DNA from: Streptomyces sp. NBC_00459
GTDB lineage: Bacteria > Actinomycetota > Actinomycetes > Streptomycetales > Streptomycetaceae
Direction of reading: 5' to 3'
Length of the DNA: 64,000 bases
NCBI RefSeq assembly: GCF_036013955.1
Contig: NZ_CP107903.1
Coordinates: 2,604,001 to 2,668,000 of the forward strand
Shown: positions 17,033 through 24,049 of the stretch, piece by piece
Numbering within the stretch: position 1 is the stretch's first letter
How the letters are laid out: every line of letters starts with the position of its first letter
Notes under the pieces: generated by a model
Database searches by the model: none
Told to the model about the DNA's origin: nothing
What the model saw: only the letters and a program-made list of their open reading frames with translations
Position numbers and translations under genes: made by a program

Positions 17033-17350
17033 TCAGCGCAGTACGGCCGCCGGCAGGTCGCTGCCCAGAGCCATCAGGTCGCGCAGATCGAGCGTGTAGC
17101 GGACGTACCGGCCGTTCCGCCGGGCCGTGAGAAGGTCCGCGCGGCGCAGGACGGCGAGGTGGCGGGAAACCTCCGGAGGTGAGAGGTCCCACACATGGGC
17201 CGGGCTCGCTGGTGGTTCGCGGGCCACGGGCCAGTCGCCCTGGCCCGTACGGCGGGCCCGTACGGCGGCCGGGTCCGCGAACAGCCGTTCCGCGAAGGCC
17301 TGCTGCCGCGTCCTGAGGGCCTGGGCCAGGTCCAGGTCCCAGGTCGTCAA
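17033..17350 (-). pseudogene. Remnant of an ArsR/winged-helix transcriptional regulator (C-terminal part only)
   Basis: The frame encodes LTTWDLDLAQALRTRQQAF, then LSPPEVSRHLAVLRRADLL and TARRNGRYVRYTLDL before a TGA at 17033. That is the winged helix and tail of a full-length ArsR-type regulator that normally has about 250 further N-terminal residues. Upstream of about 17350 the frame runs on without stops but as low-complexity sequence with no start or domain, so the N-terminal part is lost. Exact left limit of the homology is estimated by eye. Confidence 0.65.
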
Positions 17351-17566
17351 CTCCCCAACACCCCACGGCCCGACGCTCTTCGGGGCAGCCTCGCGGCTGC
17401 GACGCCCGTCTCCGCCGCGGCCGTTGCCGACGAGGAGGACGCGGACGACGGGGAGGACGTGGAGGACGACGCGAAGGAGAGGGAATCGGGGGCCGCTGCC
17501 GATATCGGCTTGCGCACTCTCGTCACCTGGGTCAACGTCGCCTGACACCTCAAGAAGGCGGAGAAG

Positions 17567-17989
17567 ATGACCACCCGACCCCACCCCGTCGACCACGAAC
17601 TCATCGAGGCCGCGGCGCACATCGCCCGCACTCGTTGCCACGGCGACAACCACACCATGGCAGCCGCGGCCCGCGCCCAGGACGGCCGGATCGTCACGGC
17701 GGTGAACGCCTACCACTTCACCGGCGGCCCCTGCGCCGAACTGGTCCTCATCGGCACGGCAGCCGCCCAGGGAGCGTACGAGCTGGACACGATCGTCGCG
17801 GTGGGCGACCGCGACCGAGGGGTGGTGCCTCCGTGCGGCCGGTGCCGTCAGGTCCTCCTCGACTACTTCCCGACTCTCAAGGTCATCGTCGGCACGGGCG
17901 ACAGCGTCAGAACCGTGGTCATCACCGACCTGCTTCCCGAGAGCTACGTCTGGGCGGACCACCAACTCGACGCCGGGGAAGGCGAGTAG
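17567..17989 (+). CDS. Cytidine deaminase-like hydrolase
   Basis: Zinc enzyme of the cytidine/blasticidin-S deaminase fold, 140 residues. Zinc-binding and proton-shuttle motifs are CAELV (Cys and catalytic Glu) and PPCGRCRQ (two Cys). The order and spacing (about 36 residues between them) fit single-domain CDA, but the N-terminal FxVGA-type substrate loop is replaced by NHTMAAAARAQDG and VNAYHFTGGP, which is nearer to blasticidin deaminase-like members. Free cytidine salvage or detoxification of a nucleoside is plausible. It stands alone behind a degraded regulator gene. Confidence 0.85.
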   Translation: MTTRPHPVDHELIEAAAHIARTRCHGDNHTMAAAARAQDGRIVTAVNAYHFTGGPCAELVLIGTAAAQGAYELDTIVAVGDRDRGVVPPCGRCRQVLLDYFPTLKVIVGTGDSVRTVVITDLLPESYVWADHQLDAGEGE

Positions 17990-18101
17990 GTCAAGGCTCG
18001 CCTCCCTACCGAGGCCTGCACGATCGACAAAGCCGGACGCGGCACTCCCCGTGAGGGGATCGCGCCCGGCCATCAGTTTCCACACTTCTGGGAGCACCCT
18101 C

Positions 18102-18650
18102 TTGTCCCCCACCCGATCGTCCACCGCCACCCGCGTCGGACTGGCGGGCGCCCTCCTCCTGTCGGCCGCCCTCCTCACCGCGTGTTCCACCCTCAGCAGC
18201 GACGACGGCTGCCAGGACACGGCCGCCGAGATCAAGGGGCTGGCAGCCGAGCCACTGCTCGGCTCGGCGCCCACCGGCGCGACGGAACCCGTCAACTACC
18301 GCGGTACGGGGGTGACCACCGGATGCGACGACGACAGCAGCGGAAAACCCTGGCTGCACGCGGACCGCCTCTACGCCTTCCCGGGAAAGCCGGACGCCGT
18401 CATCGCCCACTACACGAAGGCCGCCGGCGCCGACGGCTGGCGACCAGAGGCGGACCCGGACCCGGCGGCACCGCCCCCAACCGTTGAGGGCGCCTGCTGG
18501 ACCAAGACCGACAAGAACCGACATCTGCTGCTCAGCGTCGACTTCCGCACGGCCGGTTTCTCGCCCGCACCCGAGGTCGGCACGGGACTCGCCTACGCGG
18601 TAACGGTCGGCGCCGAAGGGGACGACGGTACGGCCACCTGCTGGCACTAG
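18102..18650 (+). CDS. Putative lipoprotein
   Basis: 182 residues from a TTG at 18102 that has GGAG 7 bases upstream; a longer frame opens at 18051 without a ribosome site. Signal peptide with lipobox ALLTAC (Cys28). The mature domain has four or five cysteines (DGCQD, TTGCDD, EGACWTK, ATCWH) likely in disulfides and a short motif YTKAAGADGWRPE seen in many small streptomycete lipoproteins. No enzyme motif. Function unknown. Confidence 0.75.
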   Translation: MSPTRSSTATRVGLAGALLLSAALLTACSTLSSDDGCQDTAAEIKGLAAEPLLGSAPTGATEPVNYRGTGVTTGCDDDSSGKPWLHADRLYAFPGKPDAVIAHYTKAAGADGWRPEADPDPAAPPPTVEGACWTKTDKNRHLLLSVDFRTAGFSPAPEVGTGLAYAVTVGAEGDDGTATCWH

Positions 18651-18653
18651 CCA

Positions 18654-18782
18654 GGTCACGTCGACGGCGAGGCCGCCCAGAACCGGGCCGCTCGGGCCCT
18701 CGGAGTCGCAACCGGGGACCGGGCAGCGCGAGGCGACCATGTTCGCGGAGTTCGCGGACCACGCCGCCGAGCAGGTGCCGTC
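18654..18782 (-). pseudogene. DUF397-domain gene remnant
   Basis: Reading the minus strand gives ANMVASRCPVPGCDSEGPSG then PVLG, which aligns with ANLVASRGLVPVRDSKEPNG then PVLG of the intact DUF397 gene 0.9 kb downstream (19521-19739). The remnant lacks a proper start and its 3' part diverges into VDVTW without a stop in place. It looks like a decayed second copy of that small gene. Confidence 0.6.
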
Positions 18783-18788
18783 ACGGCA

Positions 18789-19169
18789 TCAGAGCGGGTT
18801 GAGACGGGCCTTGAGCAGGCAGAACTCATTGCCTTCGGGGTCGGTCAGGACATGCCAATGCTCCTCGCCTGTCTGGCCGATGTCGGCCGGACGCGCACCG
18901 ATCTTCAGAAGGCGTTCGAGCTCGGCGTCCTGATCGCGATCGGTGGCGTTGACGTCGATGTGCAGCCGGGATTTCCCCGGCTCCGGCTCGTCCCGGCGGC
19001 TGAGGATGATCGTCGGCTGCGGACCGCCGAACCCTTCGCGCGGCCCGATCTCGTACATGTCGTCGCCCTCGCGATCGAGCACGACGAAGTCCAGGACCTC
19101 GCACCAGAACCGCGCCAGCACCTCAGGATTGCGGCAACCGAGCACGAGCTCACTGATACGACATGCCAT
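18789..19169 (-). CDS. VOC-family (glyoxalase/bleomycin-resistance-like) protein
   Basis: 126 residues, the size of a single VOC module pair. Beta-alpha-beta-beta-beta pattern with the first metal-ligand position near SELVLGCRNPEVLARFW, the middle HIDVNATDRDQ and the end HVLTDPEGNEFCLL, whose Glu and the His residues can bind a divalent metal. Such proteins bind or isomerise small molecules; the specific substrate is unknown. Start taken as ATG at 19169; a TTG two codons upstream is possible. Confidence 0.88.
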   Translation of the reverse strand: MACRISELVLGCRNPEVLARFWCEVLDFVVLDREGDDMYEIGPREGFGGPQPTIILSRRDEPEPGKSRLHIDVNATDRDQDAELERLLKIGARPADIGQTGEEHWHVLTDPEGNEFCLLKARLNPL

Positions 19170-19317
19170 TGACAAGACCTACTCTCAGCCTGGGAACCGC
19201 CGGGGTCGCACGTGAACGTCAGGTGCTCCCAACAGTGAAAACAACCTCGCGACCGTATCGAAAGAGGCGAGCGCAGGCGAACGATTTCAGAGCGGCTACG
19301 GAAAGCGGTCGCCCGGG

Positions 19318-19368
19318 GTCGCCGGGAAGCGGGTGGCGGCGACGTGGCCGAACTTCTCGTCCTCGTAC
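19318..19368 (-). pseudogene. Short fragment of an Rsm22-type methyltransferase gene
   Basis: 51 bases that match 22249-22299 inside the intact methyltransferase gene at 46 of 51 positions; translated, YEDEKFGHVAATRFPATP against YEDEKFSYVAATRFPVTP. Nothing else of the gene remains around it. The 351-bp gap 19170-19520 otherwise holds only a terminator-like hairpin. Confidence 0.7.
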
Positions 19369-19444
19369 GGGGACGGAGATGTAGGGGTATGAGGGTACGC
19401 GGCCCATAGGCAGCCGCGCGGAAGGCTGAGCGGCGCAACAGAAA

Positions 19445-19487
19445 GGCCCCACCACGCTCCCTCCTGACGGGGAGTGCGGCGGGGCTT
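19445..19487 (-). terminator. Long GC-rich hairpin downstream of the XRE-DUF397 operon
   Basis: GGCCCCACCACGCTCCC pairs with GGGGAGTGCGGCGGGGC with two internal mismatches and a short loop, about 35 bp after the DUF397 stop (reading leftward). Flanking A and T runs are weak, so it may work as a bidirectional streptomycete terminator. Confidence 0.65.
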
Positions 19488-19520
19488 GTGATGCTGCCCG
19501 GTACAAACGGAGCCAGGCGG

Positions 19521-19739
19521 TCAGACGGCGCCGAACTCTCCGCCCTGGACGCCTTTGACGCCCTTGACGAAGAACGAGAACGCGTCGACGGGGAAGCCCA
19601 GAACCGGGCCGTTCGGCTCCTTGGAGTCACGGACGGGGACCAAGCCGCGCGAGGCGACAAGGTTCGCGGCGACCGCTACGCAAGCGCCGCCGTTGTCGCT
19701 GTACGAGGACGTGAACCAACGCGGAGATTCAGTCGTCAC
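19521..19739 (-). CDS. DUF397 domain protein
   Basis: 72 residues with the DUF397 hallmarks: a Trp-Ser/Thr-Ser-Ser-Tyr-Ser start (WFTSSYSDNGGACVAVA), then VPVRDSKEPNGPVLGFP. These proteins pair with an upstream XRE/DUF5753 regulator in a widespread actinobacterial module (BldB/WhiJ-related in streptomycetes) and are thought to modulate it, in a toxin-antitoxin-like or developmental control role. The GTG start overlaps the XRE stop by four bases (GTGA), so translation is coupled. Confidence 0.92.
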   Translation of the reverse strand: MTTESPRWFTSSYSDNGGACVAVAANLVASRGLVPVRDSKEPNGPVLGFPVDAFSFFVKGVKGVQGGEFGAV

Positions 19740-20563
19740 GGAGTGCCCTTTCGTAACTGCTCGATCATGGCCACAGATGCCGCCTGAGAGAGCGCTTCGG
19801 CCTGCAACTGATGGTAGGCCGTCAGCATGGGCAGGACGAAAGTGCTTTCTCGTTCGAGATGACCCCGGTGGGCGGACTCGGCGTAGGACACGAGCGAACG
19901 GTCCAGCAGAGTCACGATGTAGACCGGCAGGTTGAATGGACGCCTGGCCCCCATCTCGAACGGGGCAACCTGGAGGACGGTGTTCGGCAACTCGGCGAAC
20001 TCGACCAGCCGCGCCAACTGGGCTTCCATGACGGCGGGTTCACCGATGGGCCGACGGATACAGCCTTCGTCCAACACCACGAAGACCATCGGCGGGGGCG
20101 TCCGGACAAGCGTGGCCTGCCGTTCCGCGACGAGCGCGATGCGCTCGTCCGCCTGGTCGCTCGTGATCGCTCCCCGCTTCACGGCGCTCTGCGCGAGAAC
20201 CGCCGCGTACTCCGGCGTCTGAAGCAGACCGGGGACGACACCCACCTCGTACAGCCGGATCTCCACCGCCTGCGCCTCGTGGTCGACGAACTGCGGGAAG
20301 CCCTCCAGCAGTCCGGCGTTCCGCACCTTGCGAAACGCGCGCTCGAACATGTCGCCTGTCCCCAACGCGGAATCCGCACTCCGCGCGAGGCGCAAGGTTG
20401 GAAGTTTGCGACCGGTTTCGACCGACGAGATGTGTGTGCTGGAGTACCCCATCCGCTCTGCCAGCTCATCCTGCGTCCAGCCTCGCGCCTCACGTGAACT
20501 GCGCAGCCGTGCCCCGAAGGCCGCCTGGGGCGAGCTGTCCGGGTGCAACTCCTTGCGGTTCAA
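19736..20563 (-). CDS. XRE-family regulator with DUF5753 (WhiJ-like)
   Basis: 275 residues. Helix-turn-helix about 15-65 (SREARGWTQDELAERMGYSS then HISSVETGRK), followed by the DUF5753 domain (about 90-270) with VGVVPGLLQTPEYAAVL and NTVLQVAPFEMGA. Start placed at a TTG (LNRKELHPDSS) because family members begin MNRK- at this point; no ATG or GTG exists upstream in frame before unrelated sequence, and the Shine-Dalgarno is weak. Partner of the overlapping DUF397 gene. Three tiny ORFs run divergently from its promoter side. Confidence 0.9.
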   Translation of the reverse strand: MNRKELHPDSSPQAAFGARLRSSREARGWTQDELAERMGYSSTHISSVETGRKLPTLRLARSADSALGTGDMFERAFRKVRNAGLLEGFPQFVDHEAQAVEIRLYEVGVVPGLLQTPEYAAVLAQSAVKRGAITSDQADERIALVAERQATLVRTPPPMVFVVLDEGCIRRPIGEPAVMEAQLARLVEFAELPNTVLQVAPFEMGARRPFNLPVYIVTLLDRSLVSYAESAHRGHLERESTFVLPMLTAYHQLQAEALSQAASVAMIEQLRKGTP

Positions 20564-20669
20564 AGTTTTTTCATCAACCTTTCGTCCTCGCCTGACAAGT
20601 TGAAGGGTTCCCGCCTCTGGGTCACGCTGAAACGCCTTGGTAGTGGAACGACCACGGAGAGGAGCGGAT

Positions 20670-20930
20670 GTGTCCGGAGAGAGTGTTCTCGCACACAGCC
20701 AAGAACCCCCACACCTACCGACCCCCGGCACACTCATGGTGGACACCAGCGGCGAAGGCCGAGTCGGGGAGTTTCGGGGTACGGCCGGCCCGTACTGGTC
20801 TCTGCGTCCGGTCTGTGGCGGAACGGAGTGGGAGGCGGACCCTGAAGACGTCCGTCCCGCCACTCCCGCCGAGTGTCTGAGCGCCAGGACAGCGCGCGAG
20901 AACGCCAGAAGCCGGGGAGAAGTGGCGTGA
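20670..20930 (+). CDS. Small hypothetical protein 1 of a coupled trio (86 aa)
   Basis: GTG start with AGAGGAG 5 bases upstream. The core VGEFRGTAGPYWSLRPVCGG and EWEADPEDVRPATPAE resembles a small beta-rich protein I have seen next to XRE/DUF397 pairs in streptomycetes, followed by a basic helix ARTARENARSRGE. It is divergent from the XRE gene with a 107-bp gap that must hold both promoters. Its stop overlaps the next start (GTGA). A shorter product from the ATG at 20736 is possible. Confidence 0.65.
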   Translation: MSGESVLAHSQEPPHLPTPGTLMVDTSGEGRVGEFRGTAGPYWSLRPVCGGTEWEADPEDVRPATPAECLSARTARENARSRGEVA

Positions 20931-21142
20931 CCGATACCGATACCGATCCTGGCCCTGGCCCTGGCCCTGGCCCTGGCATCAAACCCGACATCAACACCAC
21001 TGAGCCCGGCGCATGTTGCGGCTGCCAGGAACTCGACCGGGCCGAAGCCACCGCGAGGGCCGAACGGGACGCGAGCAAGGTCAGCGACTGCCGTGTGCTG
21101 CGTGTTCGGCACCGGGTTGCGGAACACGGGGAGCGACCGTGA
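20927..21142 (+). CDS. Small hypothetical protein 2 of a coupled trio (71 aa)
   Basis: Starts GTGACC overlapping the previous stop by four bases. A PGPGPGPGPG stretch from a tandem CTGGCC hexamer is followed by CCGCQELDRAEATARAERD, a paired-Cys motif leading into a helix, and DCRVLRVRHR. The CCxC arrangement might bind a metal but this is a guess. Its TGA overlaps the start of the third ORF. No family recognised. Confidence 0.6.
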   Translation: MTDTDTDPGPGPGPGPGIKPDINTTEPGACCGCQELDRAEATARAERDASKVSDCRVLRVRHRVAEHGERP

Positions 21143-21258
21143 ACCGGTGGAAGAGGGTCGGCACGCTCGCCGACGGCTCGCGGGCGCGGGATCTCCCCCA
21201 GGGGCAGACGCTGCGGACGTGCGGGCGGAAACCGCTTACGTGGAAGGGTAGTTGGTGA
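21139..21258 (+). CDS. Small hypothetical protein 3 of a coupled trio (39 aa)
   Basis: GTG at 21139 overlaps the preceding stop as GTGA, the third such overlap in a row, which is the main reason to believe it. The 39-residue product is basic (about 9 Arg/Lys) and reads MNRWKRVGTLADGSRARD, then TLRTCGRKPLTWKGSW. No recognised homology. It may be a real leaderless partner peptide or just the translated tail of the operon. Confidence 0.45.
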   Translation: MNRWKRVGTLADGSRARDLPQGQTLRTCGRKPLTWKGSW

Positions 21259-21297
21259 CCGGGCCGGCGGGCTCGACGAGTGGCTGGAACCAGCACG

Positions 21298-21339
21298 GCT
21301 GCGGCTGCGGCTACGGCTGCGGCTGCGGCTACGCCACTG
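21298..21339. repeat. Hexamer tandem repeat (GGCTGC/GGCTAC)
   Basis: A run of about seven GGCTGC or GGCTAC hexamers lies just beyond the 3' end of the acetyltransferase gene and after the third small ORF. Simple sequence, no apparent function. Confidence 0.75.
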
Positions 21340-21340
21340 G

Positions 21341-21871
21341 TTACAGAGTGATCCAGTAGCGGCGCTTGGTGCCCACGTCGGTGGTACGTACGTCCTCCAG
21401 GACACCACCGTTGAGCTCGATGGTGCGCGCCGATCCGACGTTGTCGTCGTCGCAGGTGACCAGGACCCGGTCCAGGCCGAGCGTACGGGCTTCGTGCAGA
21501 ACCGCCCCGAGGGCCCATGTGGCCAGGCCACGTCTCCGCGCGGAGGGCCGGATGCTGTAGCCGACGTGCCCGGCGATATCGAGCAGAACGGCGTTCAGAT
21601 AGTGGCGCAGATCGATGGCTCCGAGATAGGTGCCGTCCTCGACGATCCACCAGTAGGTGGCGTGGACGTGCCCCTCTCTCACGGCAACCGACCTGTCCGA
21701 CTGCTGCCGAAGTCGCTCGACCCACGCCGCGAAAACCTCGGGGCTGTCGAGGCCGGTGTCAGGTGCGAGACGCAGACCGGTTCCGTCCTGGTGGGCGCCT
21801 GGAGGCCACTCGTCACACGCCGCGAGCCATGAGGACCGGAGGCTGCCTGTGGGTGCGATCAGTTCGGGCAT
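21341..21871 (-). CDS. GNAT-family N-acetyltransferase
   Basis: 176 residues from the ATG at 21871 (MPELIAPTGSLRSSWL); three further in-frame codons upstream could also start it. Domain order of the GNAT fold is clear: YWWIVEDGTYLGAIDLRHYL, then the acetyl-CoA motif A VGYSIRPSARRRGLATWALG (R/Q-x-x-G-x-G/A loop) and CDDDNVGSARTIELNGGV as motif B. Close to the RimJ/RimL-like group of unspecified acceptor. Convergent with the third small ORF. Confidence 0.9.
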   Translation of the reverse strand: MPELIAPTGSLRSSWLAACDEWPPGAHQDGTGLRLAPDTGLDSPEVFAAWVERLRQQSDRSVAVREGHVHATYWWIVEDGTYLGAIDLRHYLNAVLLDIAGHVGYSIRPSARRRGLATWALGAVLHEARTLGLDRVLVTCDDDNVGSARTIELNGGVLEDVRTTDVGTKRRYWITL

Positions 21872-21954
21872 GCGGACGACGGTAACACCCGTCCATCCCC
21901 TGTGATCAGGCATTTTTCGCGAGCCCGGGCCCACGCCTGTTTCACGCTCACCCG

Positions 21955-22020
21955 TCATGCGTCATCCGTCATGCGTCACACGTCACGCGCCACACGTCAC
22001 GCGCCACAGGTCACGCATGA
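21955..22020. repeat. Degenerate tandem repeat between acetyltransferase and methyltransferase genes
   Basis: Units of the form CGTCAyryGTCAcrC recur (ATGCGTCATCCGTCATGCG, CACACGTCACGCGCCACACG). The spacing is 7 or 14 bases. Appears non-coding. Confidence 0.55.
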
Positions 22021-22058
22021 CCGTCCCGGCCAGGATCTACTTTGACCGCGGGTCCTGG

Positions 22059-23060
22059 CTACCGGCTCCCGTTCTCCGCCACCGGCGGCCAGGCATCCCC
22101 CCAGTCCGCGTCGCGGGCGGCCCGGTAGAGAACACCGTGCCGCTTCGTGACCGTTTCCCGACGCAGCGAAGGCTCCGTCTCGCACAGGTCCAGGAGCACC
22201 TGCCCCTTCCGGATCTGCGGCTTGCGCACGATCCGGGTGGGCGCCGGAGTCACCGGGAAGCGGGTGGCCGCGACGTAGCTGAACTTCTCGTCCTCGTAGG
22301 AGAGGGAGCCGCCCTTCACCTTGCGGTGGAGGGAGGAGCGGCTGACCCGGGCGGAGAAGTGGCACCAGTCCTCGCCGGGGACGATCGGACAGGCCGCGCT
22401 GTGCGGGCAGGGGGCGGCGATGTGGAACCCTGCGCGGACGAGCTGCTCGCGGGCCTCGATGACACGGCGGTAGCCGTCGGGGGTGCCGGGTTCGATGACG
22501 ACGACGGCCTGGGCGGCGCCGGCCGCCACGTCGACCACGGAGGTGCGGTCGGCGTCGGTCAGTTCGCCGAGGACGTAGGCGATGGTGACGAGATCAGTGC
22601 TCTCGATTCTGAGCGCCGCTCCGATACGAGAGCGTTGCCACTCCGCACCCTTCAACTCCGGGTTGGCGGCGGCGATCTCCCGCCCCAGGGTGAGCGCCGG
22701 CTCGGCCCAGTCGAGCACGGTCACTGGCCGTACGCCCTCCCACACGGCGTTGACCGCCCAGGTCGCGGCCCCCGTCCCGCCCCCGACGTCGACATGACTG
22801 CCGGGCGACCATCCGGGCGCCGCCGCGGCAAACGCGTCCAGCGCCGAGCACACCGCCTCGAAGGTGGCCGGCATCCGGTAGGCGGCGTACGCGGCCACGT
22901 CGGAACGGTCCCGCAGCACGGGCGCGTCGGTCGGTGTCCGCCCCCGGTAGTTGGCGATCAGCCGCTCGACCGCCTGTGCGGCCGTCTTCGGCGGCAGGCC
23001 GTCGAGCAGACCGGCGAGGGAGGCGCGCAGGGCGTCGGTTGGGGAGACGGGGGTGTTCAC
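22059..23060 (-). CDS. Rsm22-type small ribosomal subunit methyltransferase family protein
   Basis: 333 residues. The SAM-binding motif is HVDVGGGTGAATWA (about 90), followed by VLDWAEPALTLG and a late segment with four Cys: CPHSAACPI and WCHFSARV, the family's probable metal or Fe-S site. In mitochondria and yeast, Rsm22 associates with the small ribosomal subunit; bacterial members are presumed rRNA methyltransferases. Length is typical of the bacterial form. Ends with basic tail after QIRKGQVLLDLCE. A 51-bp duplicate of part of it lies at 19318. Confidence 0.88.
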   Translation of the reverse strand: MNTPVSPTDALRASLAGLLDGLPPKTAAQAVERLIANYRGRTPTDAPVLRDRSDVAAYAAYRMPATFEAVCSALDAFAAAAPGWSPGSHVDVGGGTGAATWAVNAVWEGVRPVTVLDWAEPALTLGREIAAANPELKGAEWQRSRIGAALRIESTDLVTIAYVLGELTDADRTSVVDVAAGAAQAVVVIEPGTPDGYRRVIEAREQLVRAGFHIAAPCPHSAACPIVPGEDWCHFSARVSRSSLHRKVKGGSLSYEDEKFSYVAATRFPVTPAPTRIVRKPQIRKGQVLLDLCETEPSLRRETVTKRHGVLYRAARDADWGDAWPPVAENGSR

Positions 23061-23124
23061 AGGGTGATTCTAGAGACGGGGCGGACACCGTGAGAGCGGC
23101 CCGGTGGTCACGCGGAGGAGCAGT

Positions 23125-23238
23125 GCTCACGGATAGGAGCCGCGATCACAGATCGGAACAGCGCTCGTAGATCGGAGCGGCGCTCGCAGATGAGATCGGT
23201 GCTCACAGATAGGAGCGGCGATCATGACCGAGATAGGC
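23125..23238. repeat. 19-bp tandem repeat array (five units and one diverged unit)
   Basis: Units start at 23125, 23144, 23163, 23182, 23201 and 23220 with strict 19-bp periodicity; the consensus is G(C/A)TC(A/G)CAGAT(A/C)GGAGCGGC. It fills most of the 241-bp gap between the two divergent methyltransferase genes. Confidence 0.85.
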
Positions 23239-23301
23239 GCTCTCCCCCAGCGGCCGTAATACGGAGGCCCGCACACCCCGGGCCCCGATACCGTCACCGC
23301 C

Positions 23302-24042
23302 ATGCCCGACGAATGCTTCCAGCACCCCCGCCTCGCCGCGATCTACGACCCGCTCGACCCCGATCGCGGCGACCTGGACGCATATGTCGACATGGCGATG
23401 GAATTCGAGGCCCGTCACGTCCTAGACATCGGCTGCGGCACCGGTGTCTTCGCCCTTCTGCTCGCGCACCGGGGGATCGACGTGGTCGGCGTCGACCCGG
23501 CCCTGGCCTCCCTCGACGTCGCTCGTGCCAAGCCCGGCGCCGAACACGTCCGCTGGATCCACGGAGACGCGACGACCCTGCCGCCCCTCCACCAGATGGA
23601 CCTCGCGACGATGACCGCCAACGCCGCCCAGGAGATCACCGATCCACTCGCCTGGCAGCGCACCCTGCGGGGAACCTACGCGGCCCTCCGTCCCGGCGGC
23701 CTCCTCGCCTTCGAGACCCGGGACCCGTCGAAGCGAGCCTGGGAGCAGTGGAACCGTGACTCCTCGTACCGCGTGACGGAGCTCCCCGGCGTCGGCGGGG
23801 TCGAGAGCTGGGTCGAGCTGACGGAGGTCAACGCCCCCCTGGTGACGTTCCGTTGGACCTTCGTGTTCGCCGCCGACGGCGAGGGGCTGACCTCCGACTC
23901 GACCCTGCGATTCCGTGAACGGGACGAGATCGAGAGCGAGTTACTGGCCCAGGGTTACGAGGTACGGGAGGTGCGCGAAGCACCCGACCGTCCCGGCCGG
24001 GAATTCGTGTTCCTGGCCCAGCGGCCCGGACCCACACCGTGA
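23302..24042 (+). CDS. Class I SAM-dependent methyltransferase
   Basis: 246 residues. Motif I HVLDIGCGTGVFALLLA, motif II VVGVDPALASLDVA and post-motif DLATMTANAAQEI give a complete Rossmann core; the C-terminal half with FRWTFVFAADGE and RFREREIESELL-type strands is the extra domain of Methyltransf_25-like proteins. Target unknown. Contains an in-frame TTA at 23941-23943, hence a possible dependence on the rare bldA leucyl tRNA. Divergent from the Rsm22-type gene across the 19-bp tandem array. Confidence 0.9.
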   Translation: MPDECFQHPRLAAIYDPLDPDRGDLDAYVDMAMEFEARHVLDIGCGTGVFALLLAHRGIDVVGVDPALASLDVARAKPGAEHVRWIHGDATTLPPLHQMDLATMTANAAQEITDPLAWQRTLRGTYAALRPGGLLAFETRDPSKRAWEQWNRDSSYRVTELPGVGGVESWVELTEVNAPLVTFRWTFVFAADGEGLTSDSTLRFRERDEIESELLAQGYEVREVREAPDRPGREFVFLAQRPGPTP

Positions 24043-24049
24043 CCCGCTC

